Assembly: GCF_900113045.1 (NCBI RefSeq)
Contig: NZ_FONY01000005.1
Coordinates: 62,001-126,000, forward strand
Length of the DNA stretch: 64,000 nucleotides
Origin: Thermoflexibacter ruber
GTDB taxonomy: Bacteria; Bacteroidota; Bacteroidia; Cytophagales; Thermoflexibacteraceae
Direction of reading: 5' to 3'
Of the stretch, positions 32,552 to 42,385 are shown in pieces. The position numbers and the translations under genes were made by a program. The notes under the pieces were generated by a model. The model searched no databases. It was not told the DNA's origin and saw only the letters and a list, made by a program, of their open reading frames with translations. Each line of letters begins with the position of its first letter. The first letter of the stretch is position 1.

Positions 32552-34822
32552 TTAGTTTCCTTTTTCTTTCATCTTAATCAAGTTCAGAGCAGAACCTGCT
32601 TTGAACCACTCAATCTGCGCTTCGTTATAAGTGTGTTTTACTTCAAATGTTTCCACACTTCCATCTTTATGAGTAAGACGAATCGTCAGATTTTTGTTAG
32701 GTGCAAACTCTGTCAGACCTAAGATGTCTATGGTATCGTCTTCTTGGATTTTGTCATAGTCTGCTTTATCCACAAAACGCAAAGCTAACATGCCTTGTTT
32801 TTTCAAGTTAGTTTCATGGATACGGGCAAAAGATTTTACCAAAATTGCCCTCACCCCCAAGAAGCGAGGCTCCATAGCAGCGTGTTCTCTTGATGAACCC
32901 TCTCCGTAGTTTTCATCACCCACTACGATTGAGCCAATACCCGCCGCCTTATAAGCGCGTTGGGTGAAAGGCACTTCGTTATACTCGCCTGTGAGCTGAT
33001 TTTTTACCTTATTAGTTGCTTTATTGAAGGCATTTACAGCTCCTATGAGCATGTTGTTGGAAATATTATCTAAGTGTCCGCGATACTTCAGCCAAGGTCC
33101 CGCCATAGAAATATGGTCAGTGGTACACTTACCAAAGGCTTTAATGAGCAACTTTAAACCCAACAAGTCAGTGCCTTCCCAAGGTTTGAATTCCTCCAAG
33201 AGTTGCAAGCGGTCGGACTTAGGGTCTATAATTACCTGCACTTTGCTACCGTCTTTAGCGGGTTCTTGGTAGCCGGGGTCTTCTACGCCATAACCTTTAG
33301 GAGGAGCCTGCAAACCTGTAGGCTCATCAAGCATCACTTCCACACCATCTTCATTGACTAATTTGTCTTTCATTGGGTTGAAAGTCAAATCCCCTGCAAT
33401 AGCAAAAGCAGTTACGATTTCAGGAGAAGCTACAAAGGCATGGGTTGCAGCCAAGCCGTCATTTCTTTTAGCAAAGTTTCTATTGAAAGAGGTAATGATA
33501 GAATTGGCTCTATTAGGGTCGTCTATGTGTCTTGACCATTGCCCTATGCAAGGACCGCAAGCGTTTGCTAATACTACTCCACCCATTTTGTCAAAAATTT
33601 CCAAAATGCCATCTCTTTCCGCAGTGTAACGCACTGTTTCTGAGCCGGGTGTAATGGTAAATTGTGCTTTGGCTTTCAATTTTTTATCTATTGCCTGTTT
33701 TGCCAAAGAAGCAGAACGAGTTAAGTCTTCGTAAGAGGAGTTGGTACAAGAACCTATCAAACCTACCTCGAGTTTTGCAGGGAAGTTATTTTTCTTTACT
33801 GCCTCTGCAAACTCAGAAAGTTTCCAAGCGCGGTCAGGCGTAAAAGGTCCGTTGATATATGGCTCTAATTCATCTAAATCAATCTCTATGAGATGGTCAA
33901 AATACTTGGCTGGGTTGGCATATACATCGTCGTCAGCTCTCAAATGCTCTTTGTATTGCTCTGCCAACTCGGCAACGTCAGGACGATTTGTAGAAATCAA
34001 ATACTCTCGCATTTTTTCATCATAGCCAAAAAGCGAAGTAGTAGCCCCAATTTCTGCACCCATATTGCAGATAGTACCTTTGCCTGTGGCAGAGATGTTA
34101 TCTGCACCAGGTCCGAAGTATTCTACAATCGCATCAGTACCGCCAGAAACCGTCAGAATACCAGCCACTTTCAAGATTACGTCTTTAGCAGAAGCCCAAC
34201 CGCTCAACTTGCCTTTCAAATGTACTCCTATTAGTTTAGGGAATTTCAACTCCCAAGCCATGCCCGCCATTACGTCCACCGCATCAGCCCCACCAACGCC
34301 AATAGCTACCATACCTAAGCCACCTGCATTAGGCGTATGAGAGTCCGTACCTATCATCATTCCACCAGGGAAAGCATAGTTTTCCAAGACGACTTGGTGA
34401 ATAATTCCCGCCCCCGCTCTCCAAAAGCCAATTCCGTATTTATTTGATACTGAGGCAAGAAAATCATATACTTCCTTGTTAGTATTGACAGCGACTTCCA
34501 AATCTTTTTTTGCTCCTTCTTTCGCCAAAATCAAGTGGTCGCAGTGAACGGTGCTGGGTACAGCTACTTTTGCTTTTCCTGCTTGCATGAATTGCAGCAG
34601 TGCCATTTGAGCTGTTGCATCTTGCATGGCTACTCGGTCAGGCGCAAAGTCCACGTAAGACTCACCCCTCGTGAAAGGCGTAGAAGGCATAGCATCGTAT
34701 AAATGTGAGTATAATATCTTCTCTGCCAAGGTCATTGGTCTGCCTAAGACCTTCCTAGCTTGGGCTATCCTATCCCCCATTCTGGCATAGACAGCCTTAA
34801 TCATGTCAATATCAAAAGCCAT
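32552..34822 (-). CDS. acn: Aconitate hydratase
   Basis: The 756-residue enzyme isomerises citrate to isocitrate in the TCA cycle. The [4Fe-4S] ligands are C359 in [14 protein letters not shown] and C422/C425 in [10 protein letters not shown]. The [15 protein letters not shown] segment at 158-171 and the C-terminal swivel domain with [19 protein letters not shown] are conserved. The length and motifs match the mitochondrial-type aconitase common in Bacteroidota rather than AcnA (about 890) or AcnB. Its leader carries a heptamer repeat beginning 10 bases before the ATG. Confidence 0.96.
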   Translation of the reverse strand: MAFDIDMIKAVYARMGDRIAQARKVLGRPMTLAEKILYSHLYDAMPSTPFTRGESYVDFAPDRVAMQDATAQMALLQFMQAGKAKVAVPSTVHCDHLILAKEGAKKDLEVAVNTNKEVYDFLASVSNKYGIGFWRAGAGIIHQVVLENYAFPGGMMIGTDSHTPNAGGLGMVAIGVGGADAVDVMAGMAWELKFPKLIGVHLKGKLSGWASAKDVILKVAGILTVSGGTDAIVEYFGPGADNISATGKGTICNMGAEIGATTSLFGYDEKMREYLISTNRPDVAELAEQYKEHLRADDDVYANPAKYFDHLIEIDLDELEPYINGPFTPDRAWKLSEFAEAVKKNNFPAKLEVGLIGSCTNSSYEDLTRSASLAKQAIDKKLKAKAQFTITPGSETVRYTAERDGILEIFDKMGGVVLANACGPCIGQWSRHIDDPNRANSIITSFNRNFAKRNDGLAATHAFVASPEIVTAFAIAGDLTFNPMKDKLVNEDGVEVMLDEPTGLQAPPKGYGVEDPGYQEPAKDGSKVQVIIDPKSDRLQLLEEFKPWEGTDLLGLKLLIKAFGKCTTDHISMAGPWLKYRGHLDNISNNMLIGAVNAFNKATNKVKNQLTGEYNEVPFTQRAYKAAGIGSIVVGDENYGEGSSREHAAMEPRFLGVRAILVKSFARIHETNLKKQGMLALRFVDKADYDKIQEDDTIDILGLTEFAPNKNLTIRLTHKDGSVETFEVKHTYNEAQIEWFKAGSALNLIKMKEKGN

Positions 34823-34831
34823 ATTTTTTAG

Positions 34832-34859
34832 TGATGAGTTATAAGTTATGAATGATAAT
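34832..34859. repeat. Tandem heptamer array in aconitase leader
   Basis: Units TGATGAG, TTATAAG, TTATGAA and TGATAAT are in perfect 7-base phase. The first 21 bases differ from the sufC-leader array by one base. Confidence 0.75.
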
Positions 34860-35167
34860 ACAAAAAATTGATAATGTGCTTATTAGCATTTAATAAATCA
34901 ATTGGAGAAGTAAAAATACGCTTAAAATGCAATATTTTCACAATATAAGGCATTTATTTTGTTTAAGAGCCATTTACAATTTCAAATAAGACAAATTTCA
35001 GTCAATCAGAAAAATACAGGTCATCAGTTAAGCCATTGACTACCAATAACTAAAGTAGATTAGCAAAAAATAAAAGTAGGCATAAGCAATTCAATAAAAA
35101 TAAATGTAAATTTGTACTTATATGAATAATTACTTTTCAAACAATTAGAATCACACAAATACAATTT

Positions 35168-35175
35168 TATATTTG
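35168..35175 (+). promoter_or_regulatory. Putative -7 box (TATATTTG) for VWA/PP2C operon
   Basis: TATATTTG matches TAnnTTTG, 32 bases before the start codon. A second match, TAAATTTG, lies at 35107-35114. Confidence 0.42.
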
Positions 35176-35207
35176 TATTTATACATTACTTAACTTCTAT
35201 CTTTTCT

Positions 35208-35876
35208 ATGAATCCATTTGGAGGCGAATCCCCAGAAAATTATGAGCAAAAATGCCTGTGCGTTTTAGTTTTAGATGTTTCTGCTTCTATGCAAGGCGCA
35301 CCTATTGCCAGTCTGAATCAAGGTTTGATAGATTTTCAGTATGAGGTCATTAAAGATTACACCGCATCTAATCGCTTAGAAGTCAGCATCATTATTTTTG
35401 GGAGCGAAGTTTGGGCGATTCAACCTCCTGCTTTAGTAAGTACTTTTGATATGCCCCAACTTACTACAAGAGGTTCTACCAAGTTAGTAGATGCTGTTCG
35501 CTTAGCTATCAAGCAGATAGAAGACCGCAAGCAGTGGTACAAAGCCACAGGGCAGAACTACTATCGTCCTATGATAATCCTGATGACCGACGGAGAACCA
35601 GACAACGACCAAGACGTAAAAGGTTTGGCAATGGAAATTTATCACGGGGTACAGAACAAAAAATTCTTGTTTTATGCTATCGGGGTGCAAAATTACAACC
35701 ATGCCAAATTAGCGCAAATCTGCCACCCAGCCACTCCCCCTATGCCCTTAGACAGATTGCAGTTCTCTGCTTTCTTTAAGTGGTTGAGTAATAGCATCGG
35801 GGTAATTACCAAGTCTAAAGAAGGTGAAAAAATTAGTATGCCACCCGTTAGTGGTTGGACGCAAATGGAACTGTAA
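35208..35876 (+). CDS. VWA-domain protein, TerY-like
   Basis: The 222-residue protein is a single von Willebrand factor A domain. The metal-ion-dependent adhesion site is D23-x-S25-x-S27 in VLDVSASMQG, with a threonine in TTRGSTKLVDA and an aspartate in LMTDGEPDND. TerY-type VWA proteins are cytosolic and usually work beside a PP2C phosphatase and a serine/threonine kinase in stress or tellurium-resistance-related gene sets. Here the stop codon is immediately followed by the PP2C start, indicating co-translation. The kinase expected in TerY-P triads is not visible in the next genes. The target is unknown. Confidence 0.86.
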   Translation: MNPFGGESPENYEQKCLCVLVLDVSASMQGAPIASLNQGLIDFQYEVIKDYTASNRLEVSIIIFGSEVWAIQPPALVSTFDMPQLTTRGSTKLVDAVRLAIKQIEDRKQWYKATGQNYYRPMIILMTDGEPDNDQDVKGLAMEIYHGVQNKKFLFYAIGVQNYNHAKLAQICHPATPPMPLDRLQFSAFFKWLSNSIGVITKSKEGEKISMPPVSGWTQMEL

Positions 35877-36704
35877 ATGAGCGAAGAAATAGACTGGATA
35901 GTAGTATGGGCTTCTGCCATAGGTGGATTACACGCAAAAGAAAACTTGCCTTGCCAAGATGCCTGCTTAGTGAAAAACTTAGGCAAAGGTTGGGGTATTG
36001 CTACTTTGGCTGACGGGGCAGGCTCTTGCGAAAACTCTCATAAAGGAGCAGAGCAATGTGTACAGTTGGCGATTCAGCATTTTGCTAATTTAATTCACCA
36101 AAAAGAGTGGATAGAAAAAAACTTTTTGCCTTATGAAACAGAGTGGAAAAAATTGGCTTCGGAGCAGCTTTTATTGGTCAAACAAGATTTACAAATCTTT
36201 GCCCAACAAAACGCTATTACTCTCGAGAGCCTTTCTTGTACACTTATTGTGTTGGTTTACAGTCCATTGGGCTTATTACTTACGCACATCGGCGATGGTA
36301 GGGCAGGCTATTTCAATACCAAAGCAGAATGGCACAGCTTAATGACTCCTTTTAGAGGTGAGGAAGCCAATCAAACCATTTTTATCACTTCAGAGTTTGC
36401 AGAAAATATTGGTATTAAGTTAATTAAAGAAGAAATCCAAGCCTTTTGCCTGCTTTCTGATGGCTGTGAGAAAGCTGCCTTTGAGTGCAATCTATACGAT
36501 AAGGAAAAAAATATTTACTACGACCCCAATCGACCATTTCCTAAGTTTTTTAATCCCAATATTTTAGCATTAAAAGGCTTAGAAAAACAACAAAAAAGCC
36601 AAAATGAGATGAACCAACTCTGGCAAAACTTCCTACAGAATGGTAATCCCCAACTCCAACACGAACCTGATGACAAAACTTTGATTTTAGGGGTAAGAAA
36701 GTAA
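35877..36704 (+). CDS. PP2C-type serine/threonine phosphatase
   Basis: The 275-residue protein is a PPM-family metal-dependent phosphatase. Motifs include WASAIGGLHAKENLPCQDACLV near the N-terminus, the metal-binding LADGAGSC with its Asp, ESLSCTLIVLVYS, HIGDGRAGYF and LLSDGCEKA. A short TPR-free C-terminus ends DDKTLILGVRK. It would remove phosphate from Ser/Thr residues. It starts at the base after the VWA stop codon, so the two form one operon. This pairing (VWA plus PP2C) is the core of TerY-P modules. No signal peptide is present, so it is probably cytosolic. Confidence 0.87.
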   Translation: MSEEIDWIVVWASAIGGLHAKENLPCQDACLVKNLGKGWGIATLADGAGSCENSHKGAEQCVQLAIQHFANLIHQKEWIEKNFLPYETEWKKLASEQLLLVKQDLQIFAQQNAITLESLSCTLIVLVYSPLGLLLTHIGDGRAGYFNTKAEWHSLMTPFRGEEANQTIFITSEFAENIGIKLIKEEIQAFCLLSDGCEKAAFECNLYDKEKNIYYDPNRPFPKFFNPNILALKGLEKQQKSQNEMNQLWQNFLQNGNPQLQHEPDDKTLILGVRK

Positions 36705-36769
36705 GATTTCTCTTACTCGATTTTCCTTAAAGTATCTTTTCATAATGTTAAGTTTTAAAGAACAAATGT

Positions 36770-36777
36770 TATATTTG
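36770..36777 (+). promoter_or_regulatory. Putative -7 box (TATATTTG) for FecR-like gene
   Basis: TATATTTG fits TAnnTTTG, 56 bases upstream of the ATG at 36834, suggesting a transcript separate from the PP2C gene. Confidence 0.4.
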
Positions 36778-36833
36778 TGTAAAATGTCCATTAAGACAAC
36801 TACAGCAAGCAAACCAAATTAAGACCTAATAAT

Positions 36834-37760
36834 ATGATAGCCAAAGTATTACTCTATAAGTTAATCCTTTTATTTTACTTCACTCATTCCTTAGCCCAGC
36901 AGAATTATATTTTTAAAGTATTGGCAATTCAAGGCAAGATTACTGTAGATGACCAAACGCTGACCATAGGCAGTGAAGTTAAATCCACTCAGAATATTAT
37001 ACTACATCACGATAGTAGTTATATCGCCCTGTACTATGCAGGCAAAAAAGAAGTATTAGAACTTAGCAAAAAAGGCGTGTACCAAGGACAAGACTTAGCA
37101 AAGCAGTTAAATGCTTTAAAAGGCTGGGAAAGCGATTTTTTTTATTATGCTCTCAAAGAACTTTCCCAAGAAAAAACTTTTATTAAGAATCCTGAAAGGC
37201 GACCTGTTTCTCCTGTAATAGCGTTACTGCCCATAGAGGAAGAAAAAATATACGGTAATAGATTGTTTTTCAGGTGGTTTGTACTTGACCAACTCCCTAC
37301 CAAAAAAGACATTGTTGAGTATAATGTTTTCATCAATGATGCAAAAGAAAACATGCTTTATTACATCAACACTAAAAAAAACTACGCATCATTAGAGCTT
37401 GCCAGCCAAAAATTTATCAATCACCCTGTATTGTATATCCATGTTGTGCCAGTAGATAGTAAAGGCAATGACCTAACAAAAGGCTATAAATCACAAATCT
37501 ATAAGGTGGGCAGATTAGACACACAAAAGGCAAAACTTATTACTGAAGAATTAGAGCAAATTTTTAAAGATAGAAGTAGAGATACAGCTTTTAGCAAGCT
37601 GGCAGAAGCCCGTTTTTTTGAAGACAAAAGATTGCCCTTAGACGCCATGTACGCCTTCGAGCAGGCAATTAGTTTATCCTTCAACTCGGAAGCCTACAAG
37701 CAAACCTATCGCTATTTTTTAGAAAGAAATGGCTATCCCTCAGGCATAATAGATAAATAA
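36834..37760 (+). CDS. Exported protein with FecR-like N-terminal domain
   Basis: The 308-residue protein has a signal peptide ending near SLAQ. Residues about 25-85 (VLAIQGKITVDDQTLTIGSEVKSTQNIILHHDSSYIALYY) resemble a FecR-like or S-layer-binding beta domain. A middle region with LLPIEEEKIYGNRLFFRWF could be an Ig-like fold, and the C-terminal third is helical with a TPR-like unit (DAMYAFEQAISLSFNSEAY). No catalytic residues are evident. It lies downstream of the VWA/PP2C pair but appears to have its own promoter, so a shared role is uncertain. Confidence 0.6.
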   Translation: MIAKVLLYKLILLFYFTHSLAQQNYIFKVLAIQGKITVDDQTLTIGSEVKSTQNIILHHDSSYIALYYAGKKEVLELSKKGVYQGQDLAKQLNALKGWESDFFYYALKELSQEKTFIKNPERRPVSPVIALLPIEEEKIYGNRLFFRWFVLDQLPTKKDIVEYNVFINDAKENMLYYINTKKNYASLELASQKFINHPVLYIHVVPVDSKGNDLTKGYKSQIYKVGRLDTQKAKLITEELEQIFKDRSRDTAFSKLAEARFFEDKRLPLDAMYAFEQAISLSFNSEAYKQTYRYFLERNGYPSGIIDK

Positions 37761-37778
37761 GTTTTCTTGACTTTTCTC

Positions 37779-40070
37779 CTATTCTATTATCATCAACTTA
37801 GCAAAACTCAGCAATAGCGTTTTTTCTCCTGCATTGTCAAAAAGGATAGTGGCGCGCTTGTCAGTACCTTGATTATCTATTTTCAATACTCGACCAAAGC
37901 CAAATTTTTGATGCTCTACCTTCATGCCTTCTCGGAGCTTAGCAGGGTTAGAAGCCACAAAATTCGCAGAAGGGGTATGTTCTCTCTGAGGATTTTTTTG
38001 ATTTTGGAGGGGATAGGTCTTTATACTTGGCTTACTTGGGCTAAAATCATCTGCTTTTCGTACCAAAGGTTTACCAAAATTGGTAAGCGTATCTTCTCCT
38101 TTGAGTGTAGAAAAACGATTATTTTTAGTAGTAAGATATTGCACATCTATTTCATCTATAAAGCGACTGGGTTCACACATTCGCAAGTTGCCAAAACGGT
38201 AGCGTTGGAGGGCATAGGAAATAAATAACTTTTTTTCTGCTCTCGTAATAGCTACATAAAATAACCTTCTCTCCTCTTCCAAATCGGCTCGGCTCGAGAG
38301 CATCATTTGAGAAGGAAACAAATCTTCCTCTAAACCAACGATATAGACCACCTTAAACTCTAAGCCTTTGGCAGAATGAATGGTCATCAAAGAAACATAA
38401 TCGTCATCTCCGTCTTTGCTTTCGTTCTCATCTGCCGTAGTAATCAGGGCAACTTCTTGCAAGAAAGCTATTAAACTCTTATCTTCTTTTTCAGGATTAT
38501 CGACAAATTCCTTGACAGCATTGAGCAACTCTTGCACGTTTTCATACCTTGCTCGTCCCTCAACTGTCTTATCCTCAAAGAGTTCCCTTAACAATCCTGA
38601 GCCTTTGGCAATGTGCGAGGTTGCCTCGAAAGCATCTTTTTTCTCTACAACTATCTGAAATTCTTTAATCATCAAAGCAAAGTCTTCTATCGGACTGATG
38701 CTACGCCCCTTACCCAAATATTTGCTTGCCTCGCTGACTACTTCCCAAAGTGAAAGATTATTCTCATGTGCCGCTATCACAATTTTTTGTACTGTCGTAT
38801 CTCCTATTCCTCTTTTAGGTAAGTTAATAATCCTGCGAAAAGCCTCCTCATCTTTGGGATTAATCACAAAACGGAGGTACGCCAAGAGGTCTTTGATTTC
38901 TTTTCTTTGGTAAAAAGACAAGCCACCATAGACCTTATACTTGATACCTTGCCTTCGCAAAGCCTCCTCGAAAGCCCTTGATTGGTAGTTGGTTCGGTAA
39001 AGAATTGCAAAGTCCTTATTGTGGTAGTGGTTTTGCATTTTTTCCTCAAAAAGAGAATAAGCCACTTGCTGTCCTTCGTCATTATCGGTTGCCGCTTTTA
39101 GTACTACTATATGCGTGCCTTGCTCATTATCAGTCCAAACTAATTTTTTCAGTTGGTCTTTATTATTTTCAATGACCTTATTAGCTACATGAACTATGGT
39201 CTTAGTAGAGCGATAGTTTTGTTCTAACTTTACTGTTTTGAGGTCAGGATAATCTTTGGCAAAGTTCAAGATATTTTGAATATCTGCCCCACGAAAGGCG
39301 TAAATACTTTGAGCATCATCACCTACCACACAAATATTTTGATTGACTGCCGCTAACTTCTTGGTAATAAGGTACTGAGAAAGGTTTGTATCCTGAAACT
39401 CATCTATGAGTACATAGCGAAACTTGTGCTGATACTTGTGCAGTACGTCTATATGGTCGCGAAAAAGCACATTGGTATTGAACAGCAAATCATCAAAATC
39501 CATGGCATTTGCCTGAAAACATCTTTCGCAATAAGTTTTGTAAATCCTACCCATTTCAGGCTTCATTTCTGCGGCATCTTCTGCATAAAAAATGGGATTG
39601 TTTAGGTATGCTTGCCAAGAAATAAGTCTATTTTTTGCTCCAGAGATTCGATTTAGCACTACGGAAGGCTTGTAAATTTTGTCATCGAGATTCAACTCCT
39701 TTAAAATCTGCTTAATCAAGGACTTGGAGTCATCGGTATCATAAATCGTAAAATTGCTGGTATAGCCCAATTTTTCTGCTTCTATTCGCAAAATCTTAGA
39801 AAAAACAGAGTGAAATGTACCCATCCAAAGGTTACGCGCCTCATTGCCCACTACCTTTTCTATTCTTTGCCTCATTTCTCGAGCCGCTTTATTGGTAAAA
39901 GTGAGTGCCAAGATATGAAATGGCTCTACCCCTAATTGCATAAGGTAAGCAATGCGGTAAGTAAGCACGCGTGTCTTGCCCGAGCCTGCTCCTGCAATAA
40001 TCATCAGGGGACCTTCAGTATAAGTAACTGCCTCTCTTTGAGGCTCATTGAGTGAGTCTAAGTAATCCAA
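37779..40070 (-). CDS. pcrA: ATP-dependent DNA helicase, PcrA/UvrD type
   Basis: The 763-residue SF1A helicase starts with the Q-motif LNEPQREAV and Walker A GAGSGKT (27-33). It has TFTNKAAREM (motif Ia), IDEFQDTN (motif II), GDDAQSIYAFRGA (motif III), QNYRST (motif IV) and VSLMTIHSAKGLEF (motif V). The C-terminal 60 residues (LREGMKVEHQKFGFGRVLKI) form the Tudor-like domain that couples PcrA to RNA polymerase. PcrA/UvrD unwinds 3'-5' in nucleotide excision and mismatch repair and rolling-circle replication. It is a single gene converging on the FecR-like gene. Confidence 0.95.
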   Translation of the reverse strand: MDYLDSLNEPQREAVTYTEGPLMIIAGAGSGKTRVLTYRIAYLMQLGVEPFHILALTFTNKAAREMRQRIEKVVGNEARNLWMGTFHSVFSKILRIEAEKLGYTSNFTIYDTDDSKSLIKQILKELNLDDKIYKPSVVLNRISGAKNRLISWQAYLNNPIFYAEDAAEMKPEMGRIYKTYCERCFQANAMDFDDLLFNTNVLFRDHIDVLHKYQHKFRYVLIDEFQDTNLSQYLITKKLAAVNQNICVVGDDAQSIYAFRGADIQNILNFAKDYPDLKTVKLEQNYRSTKTIVHVANKVIENNKDQLKKLVWTDNEQGTHIVVLKAATDNDEGQQVAYSLFEEKMQNHYHNKDFAILYRTNYQSRAFEEALRRQGIKYKVYGGLSFYQRKEIKDLLAYLRFVINPKDEEAFRRIINLPKRGIGDTTVQKIVIAAHENNLSLWEVVSEASKYLGKGRSISPIEDFALMIKEFQIVVEKKDAFEATSHIAKGSGLLRELFEDKTVEGRARYENVQELLNAVKEFVDNPEKEDKSLIAFLQEVALITTADENESKDGDDDYVSLMTIHSAKGLEFKVVYIVGLEEDLFPSQMMLSSRADLEEERRLFYVAITRAEKKLFISYALQRYRFGNLRMCEPSRFIDEIDVQYLTTKNNRFSTLKGEDTLTNFGKPLVRKADDFSPSKPSIKTYPLQNQKNPQREHTPSANFVASNPAKLREGMKVEHQKFGFGRVLKIDNQGTDKRATILFDNAGEKTLLLSFAKLMIIE

Positions 40071-40169
40071 CTTTGTCAGCGAATATGGTAATGGAGATAA
40101 TAAAACTTATTTGATACAAAGGTAGGAAAGTTTTAGGTAAGTTTCAACAAATAAGAGTACTTCACTAAC

Positions 40170-41129
40170 TTATAGCTTATACACTACTCTCAACTGATAG
40201 TCAGCTAAGGCAGTACGGATAGAGTTAAAATGAGGAGTAAAACCCAAAATAAAGCCACCACCACCTGCTCCACAAAGTTTGAGGTAGTATTTATCACTTT
40301 CTAAGCCATATTGCCAAATTTGGCGGTATAGAGGCGGAATCATAGGTTGGAAATGCTCAAATTGGAATTTGGACACTTTTTTAAGCTCGATAAGCAAATT
40401 TTTAAAATCACCTGAAAGAAAATAATGGATACAGTTATTGTTATATACCATTAACTCATTCTTGCAGAGATTTTTAAAATCTTCTTGCTTGCATTTTTCT
40501 AAAAAAAGATTGACCAAAGGCTCCGTTTTACGCGGGCGATTTGTATTGAGTAAAAAGATAGCTCCCATTTCTTTTTCGTATTTTACTCCATTAAACTCAG
40601 GGATTTTTACTGCTTCTATGCTCGTTTTAGACTTGATGAGCAAGGGCTGATTCAAGTAACAAATCAAAGGGTCGACTCCTGAGCTTGAGCCATGAAAATG
40701 CGATTCCATTTGCCCAAAAATGAGTTTTAGTTTTAAAATATCTTCGTTGGTCAGGATACCGCTTCTATCTATTTTATCATATACATAGCGTTCGTAAAGT
40801 GCAGCGGTCAATGCACCAGAACTCCCTACCCCAAAGCCTTGCGGGATATTGGACTGAAAATAAAGCCCTTGTGCAATATCAAATTCCAAAGAGGTAAAAT
40901 CAAAATCTACATCTATTTGATTTTGTTGGGTCTTATACTCTATATATTCACAAAATGCTTTTAACTCTCTGTTAGACTGTTGGATACGTCGGGAGCTATC
41001 GGTGATGTGCTTCAGCACCAAACGACCACCAAAAAGATGATAAGGCACTGCTAAGCCCATAGAATGGAGAATGATGCTGTATTCGCCAAAAAGTAGGATT
41101 TTTGAGTAAAAAAAAGGTGATTCTATCAT
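40170..41129 (-). CDS. GHMP kinase, probable mevalonate kinase
   Basis: The 319-residue protein is a GHMP kinase: an N-terminal KILLFGEYSIIL, the phosphate-binding NIPQGFGVGSSGALTAA at 94-110, SHFHGSSSGVDPLI and the C-terminal glycine-rich LCGAGGGGFILGF. It probably phosphorylates mevalonate in the mevalonate route to isopentenyl diphosphate. Adjacency to diphosphomevalonate decarboxylase, 25 bases upstream on the same strand, strongly supports this. Phosphomevalonate kinase cannot be excluded from motifs alone. Confidence 0.85.
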   Translation of the reverse strand: MIESPFFYSKILLFGEYSIILHSMGLAVPYHLFGGRLVLKHITDSSRRIQQSNRELKAFCEYIEYKTQQNQIDVDFDFTSLEFDIAQGLYFQSNIPQGFGVGSSGALTAALYERYVYDKIDRSGILTNEDILKLKLIFGQMESHFHGSSSGVDPLICYLNQPLLIKSKTSIEAVKIPEFNGVKYEKEMGAIFLLNTNRPRKTEPLVNLFLEKCKQEDFKNLCKNELMVYNNNCIHYFLSGDFKNLLIELKKVSKFQFEHFQPMIPPLYRQIWQYGLESDKYYLKLCGAGGGGFILGFTPHFNSIRTALADYQLRVVYKL

Positions 41130-41154
41130 GGTTTAAAATTTCTTTCTAAGTTAG

Positions 41155-42198
41155 TTATACTTTTATTTGTTCCGCCCCTTTGCCTACTTGGTCGTGGATA
41201 TAATAACGATTTTCGCAAAAAGCAGAAAGTTCGTATTCAATCCACTGCCTTATTCGCCATTCTTCTTTTTGAGGGTAGAGCAGATGCACGTTGGGTCCTG
41301 CATCTAAGGTAAAGCAAACGGATAAACCCGTAATTTGTCTAAACTCTCTGATTTTCTCTATGATTTTCAGGGTATTAGGGTGCATTAAGATAAAAGAAGG
41401 CTCTGAGTTCATCATTAAGCCATGCAAAGTCAAAGCCTCATTTTCTACAATTTTGATAAAGTTTTCCATATCGCCTACTTTCAAAGCATCAATCAAAGCG
41501 GCAAGGTTGGTATTTGCTTGCTGATAGCGCACCTCTGCAAAGGGGTGATGGTTCATGAGTGCGTGTCCTGCTCTGCTCGATACGCTTTTTTCAGAAGAAC
41601 TTACTATCAAAATGCTATCTCTAAAATCTTGAAAAACAGGGTGCAAGTCAAAGGGAAACGGTATGGCATACTCATCAGAAGCATCGGTTAAAATAGGCGT
41701 TTCTCCCCATACTGTTACCCCGCCATAAACCGACCTGCACGCGCTTCCCGAAGCCAAACGAGCCAAAAAGGAGGCTTGTCGAAAAAAAGAAGCAGAGTCA
41801 AAGGTTAATCCTTTGATTTCCTGCTCAATACTACACAAGCACAAAGCTAAAGCACTCATGCTTGAGGCAGAGGAGGCAATACCTACTGAGTGAGGGAAAG
41901 AATTAGTAGAATCTATTTTTAAGTAAATATTTTTGAGAAACTCATACTTGTTACTATCTTGATTTTCAAGAGATTTTATAAAATTGACTATTTTTTGTTT
42001 AAATTTTTCGTTTTCCTTTCCTTCAAAATGAAAATCTATTTGCAAACCTTTGGCTTCGGCAAAAGCAATTTGCGTTTCGGTAAAAGAGGACTGCAAGGTA
42101 AAACTCAAAGAAGGATTTTGAGGAAGTTGAACTCCATGCTTGCCCCAGTATTTGATTAAGGCTATATTGGAAGGGCTACGCCAAGCTACTTTTTTCAC
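41155..42198 (-). CDS. mvaD: Diphosphomevalonate decarboxylase
   Basis: The 347-residue GHMP-superfamily enzyme has RSPSNIALIKYWGKHG at 7-22, the phosphate-binding FPHSVGIASSASSMSALAL at 101-119, ASGSACRSVYGG and the C-terminal LDAGPNVHLLYP. It converts mevalonate diphosphate to isopentenyl diphosphate with ATP and release of CO2. It is transcribed ahead of the mevalonate kinase-like gene, forming an operon of the pathway that some Bacteroidota use instead of the MEP route. A minus-strand -7 type box, TAATTTTG, lies at 42344-42351. Confidence 0.94.
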   Translation of the reverse strand: MKKVAWRSPSNIALIKYWGKHGVQLPQNPSLSFTLQSSFTETQIAFAEAKGLQIDFHFEGKENEKFKQKIVNFIKSLENQDSNKYEFLKNIYLKIDSTNSFPHSVGIASSASSMSALALCLCSIEQEIKGLTFDSASFFRQASFLARLASGSACRSVYGGVTVWGETPILTDASDEYAIPFPFDLHPVFQDFRDSILIVSSSEKSVSSRAGHALMNHHPFAEVRYQQANTNLAALIDALKVGDMENFIKIVENEALTLHGLMMNSEPSFILMHPNTLKIIEKIREFRQITGLSVCFTLDAGPNVHLLYPQKEEWRIRQWIEYELSAFCENRYYIHDQVGKGAEQIKV

Positions 42199-42343
42199 AA
42201 ATTAGGTAATTTTTAGTTTAAAAAGTTGAATTTGGTCATTCAAATAACTTATACAACTCTGATATAAAAAAAATGTTAGGAGTTTTTAAAAGAATTTAAC
42301 ACCTTGTGCTTTAAACTTTTGATTTTTGATGTAGTCAAATAGG

Positions 42344-42351
42344 CAAAATTA
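42344..42351 (-). promoter_or_regulatory. Putative -7 box (TAATTTTG) for mevalonate operon
   Basis: The minus strand reads TAATTTTG, matching TAnnTTTG, about 146 bases upstream of mvaD. The long leader makes it uncertain. Confidence 0.3.
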
Positions 42352-42385
42352 AATAGTAAAAACAAATTTAAAATCATTAAATACT

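Larger units (their letters stand above)
34823..35207. other. Divergent region between aconitase and VWA gene
   Basis: It contains a heptamer array (34832-34859) and TAnnTTTG boxes at 35107-35114 and 35168-35175. The rest is AT-rich without ORFs or strong hairpins. Confidence 0.55.
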
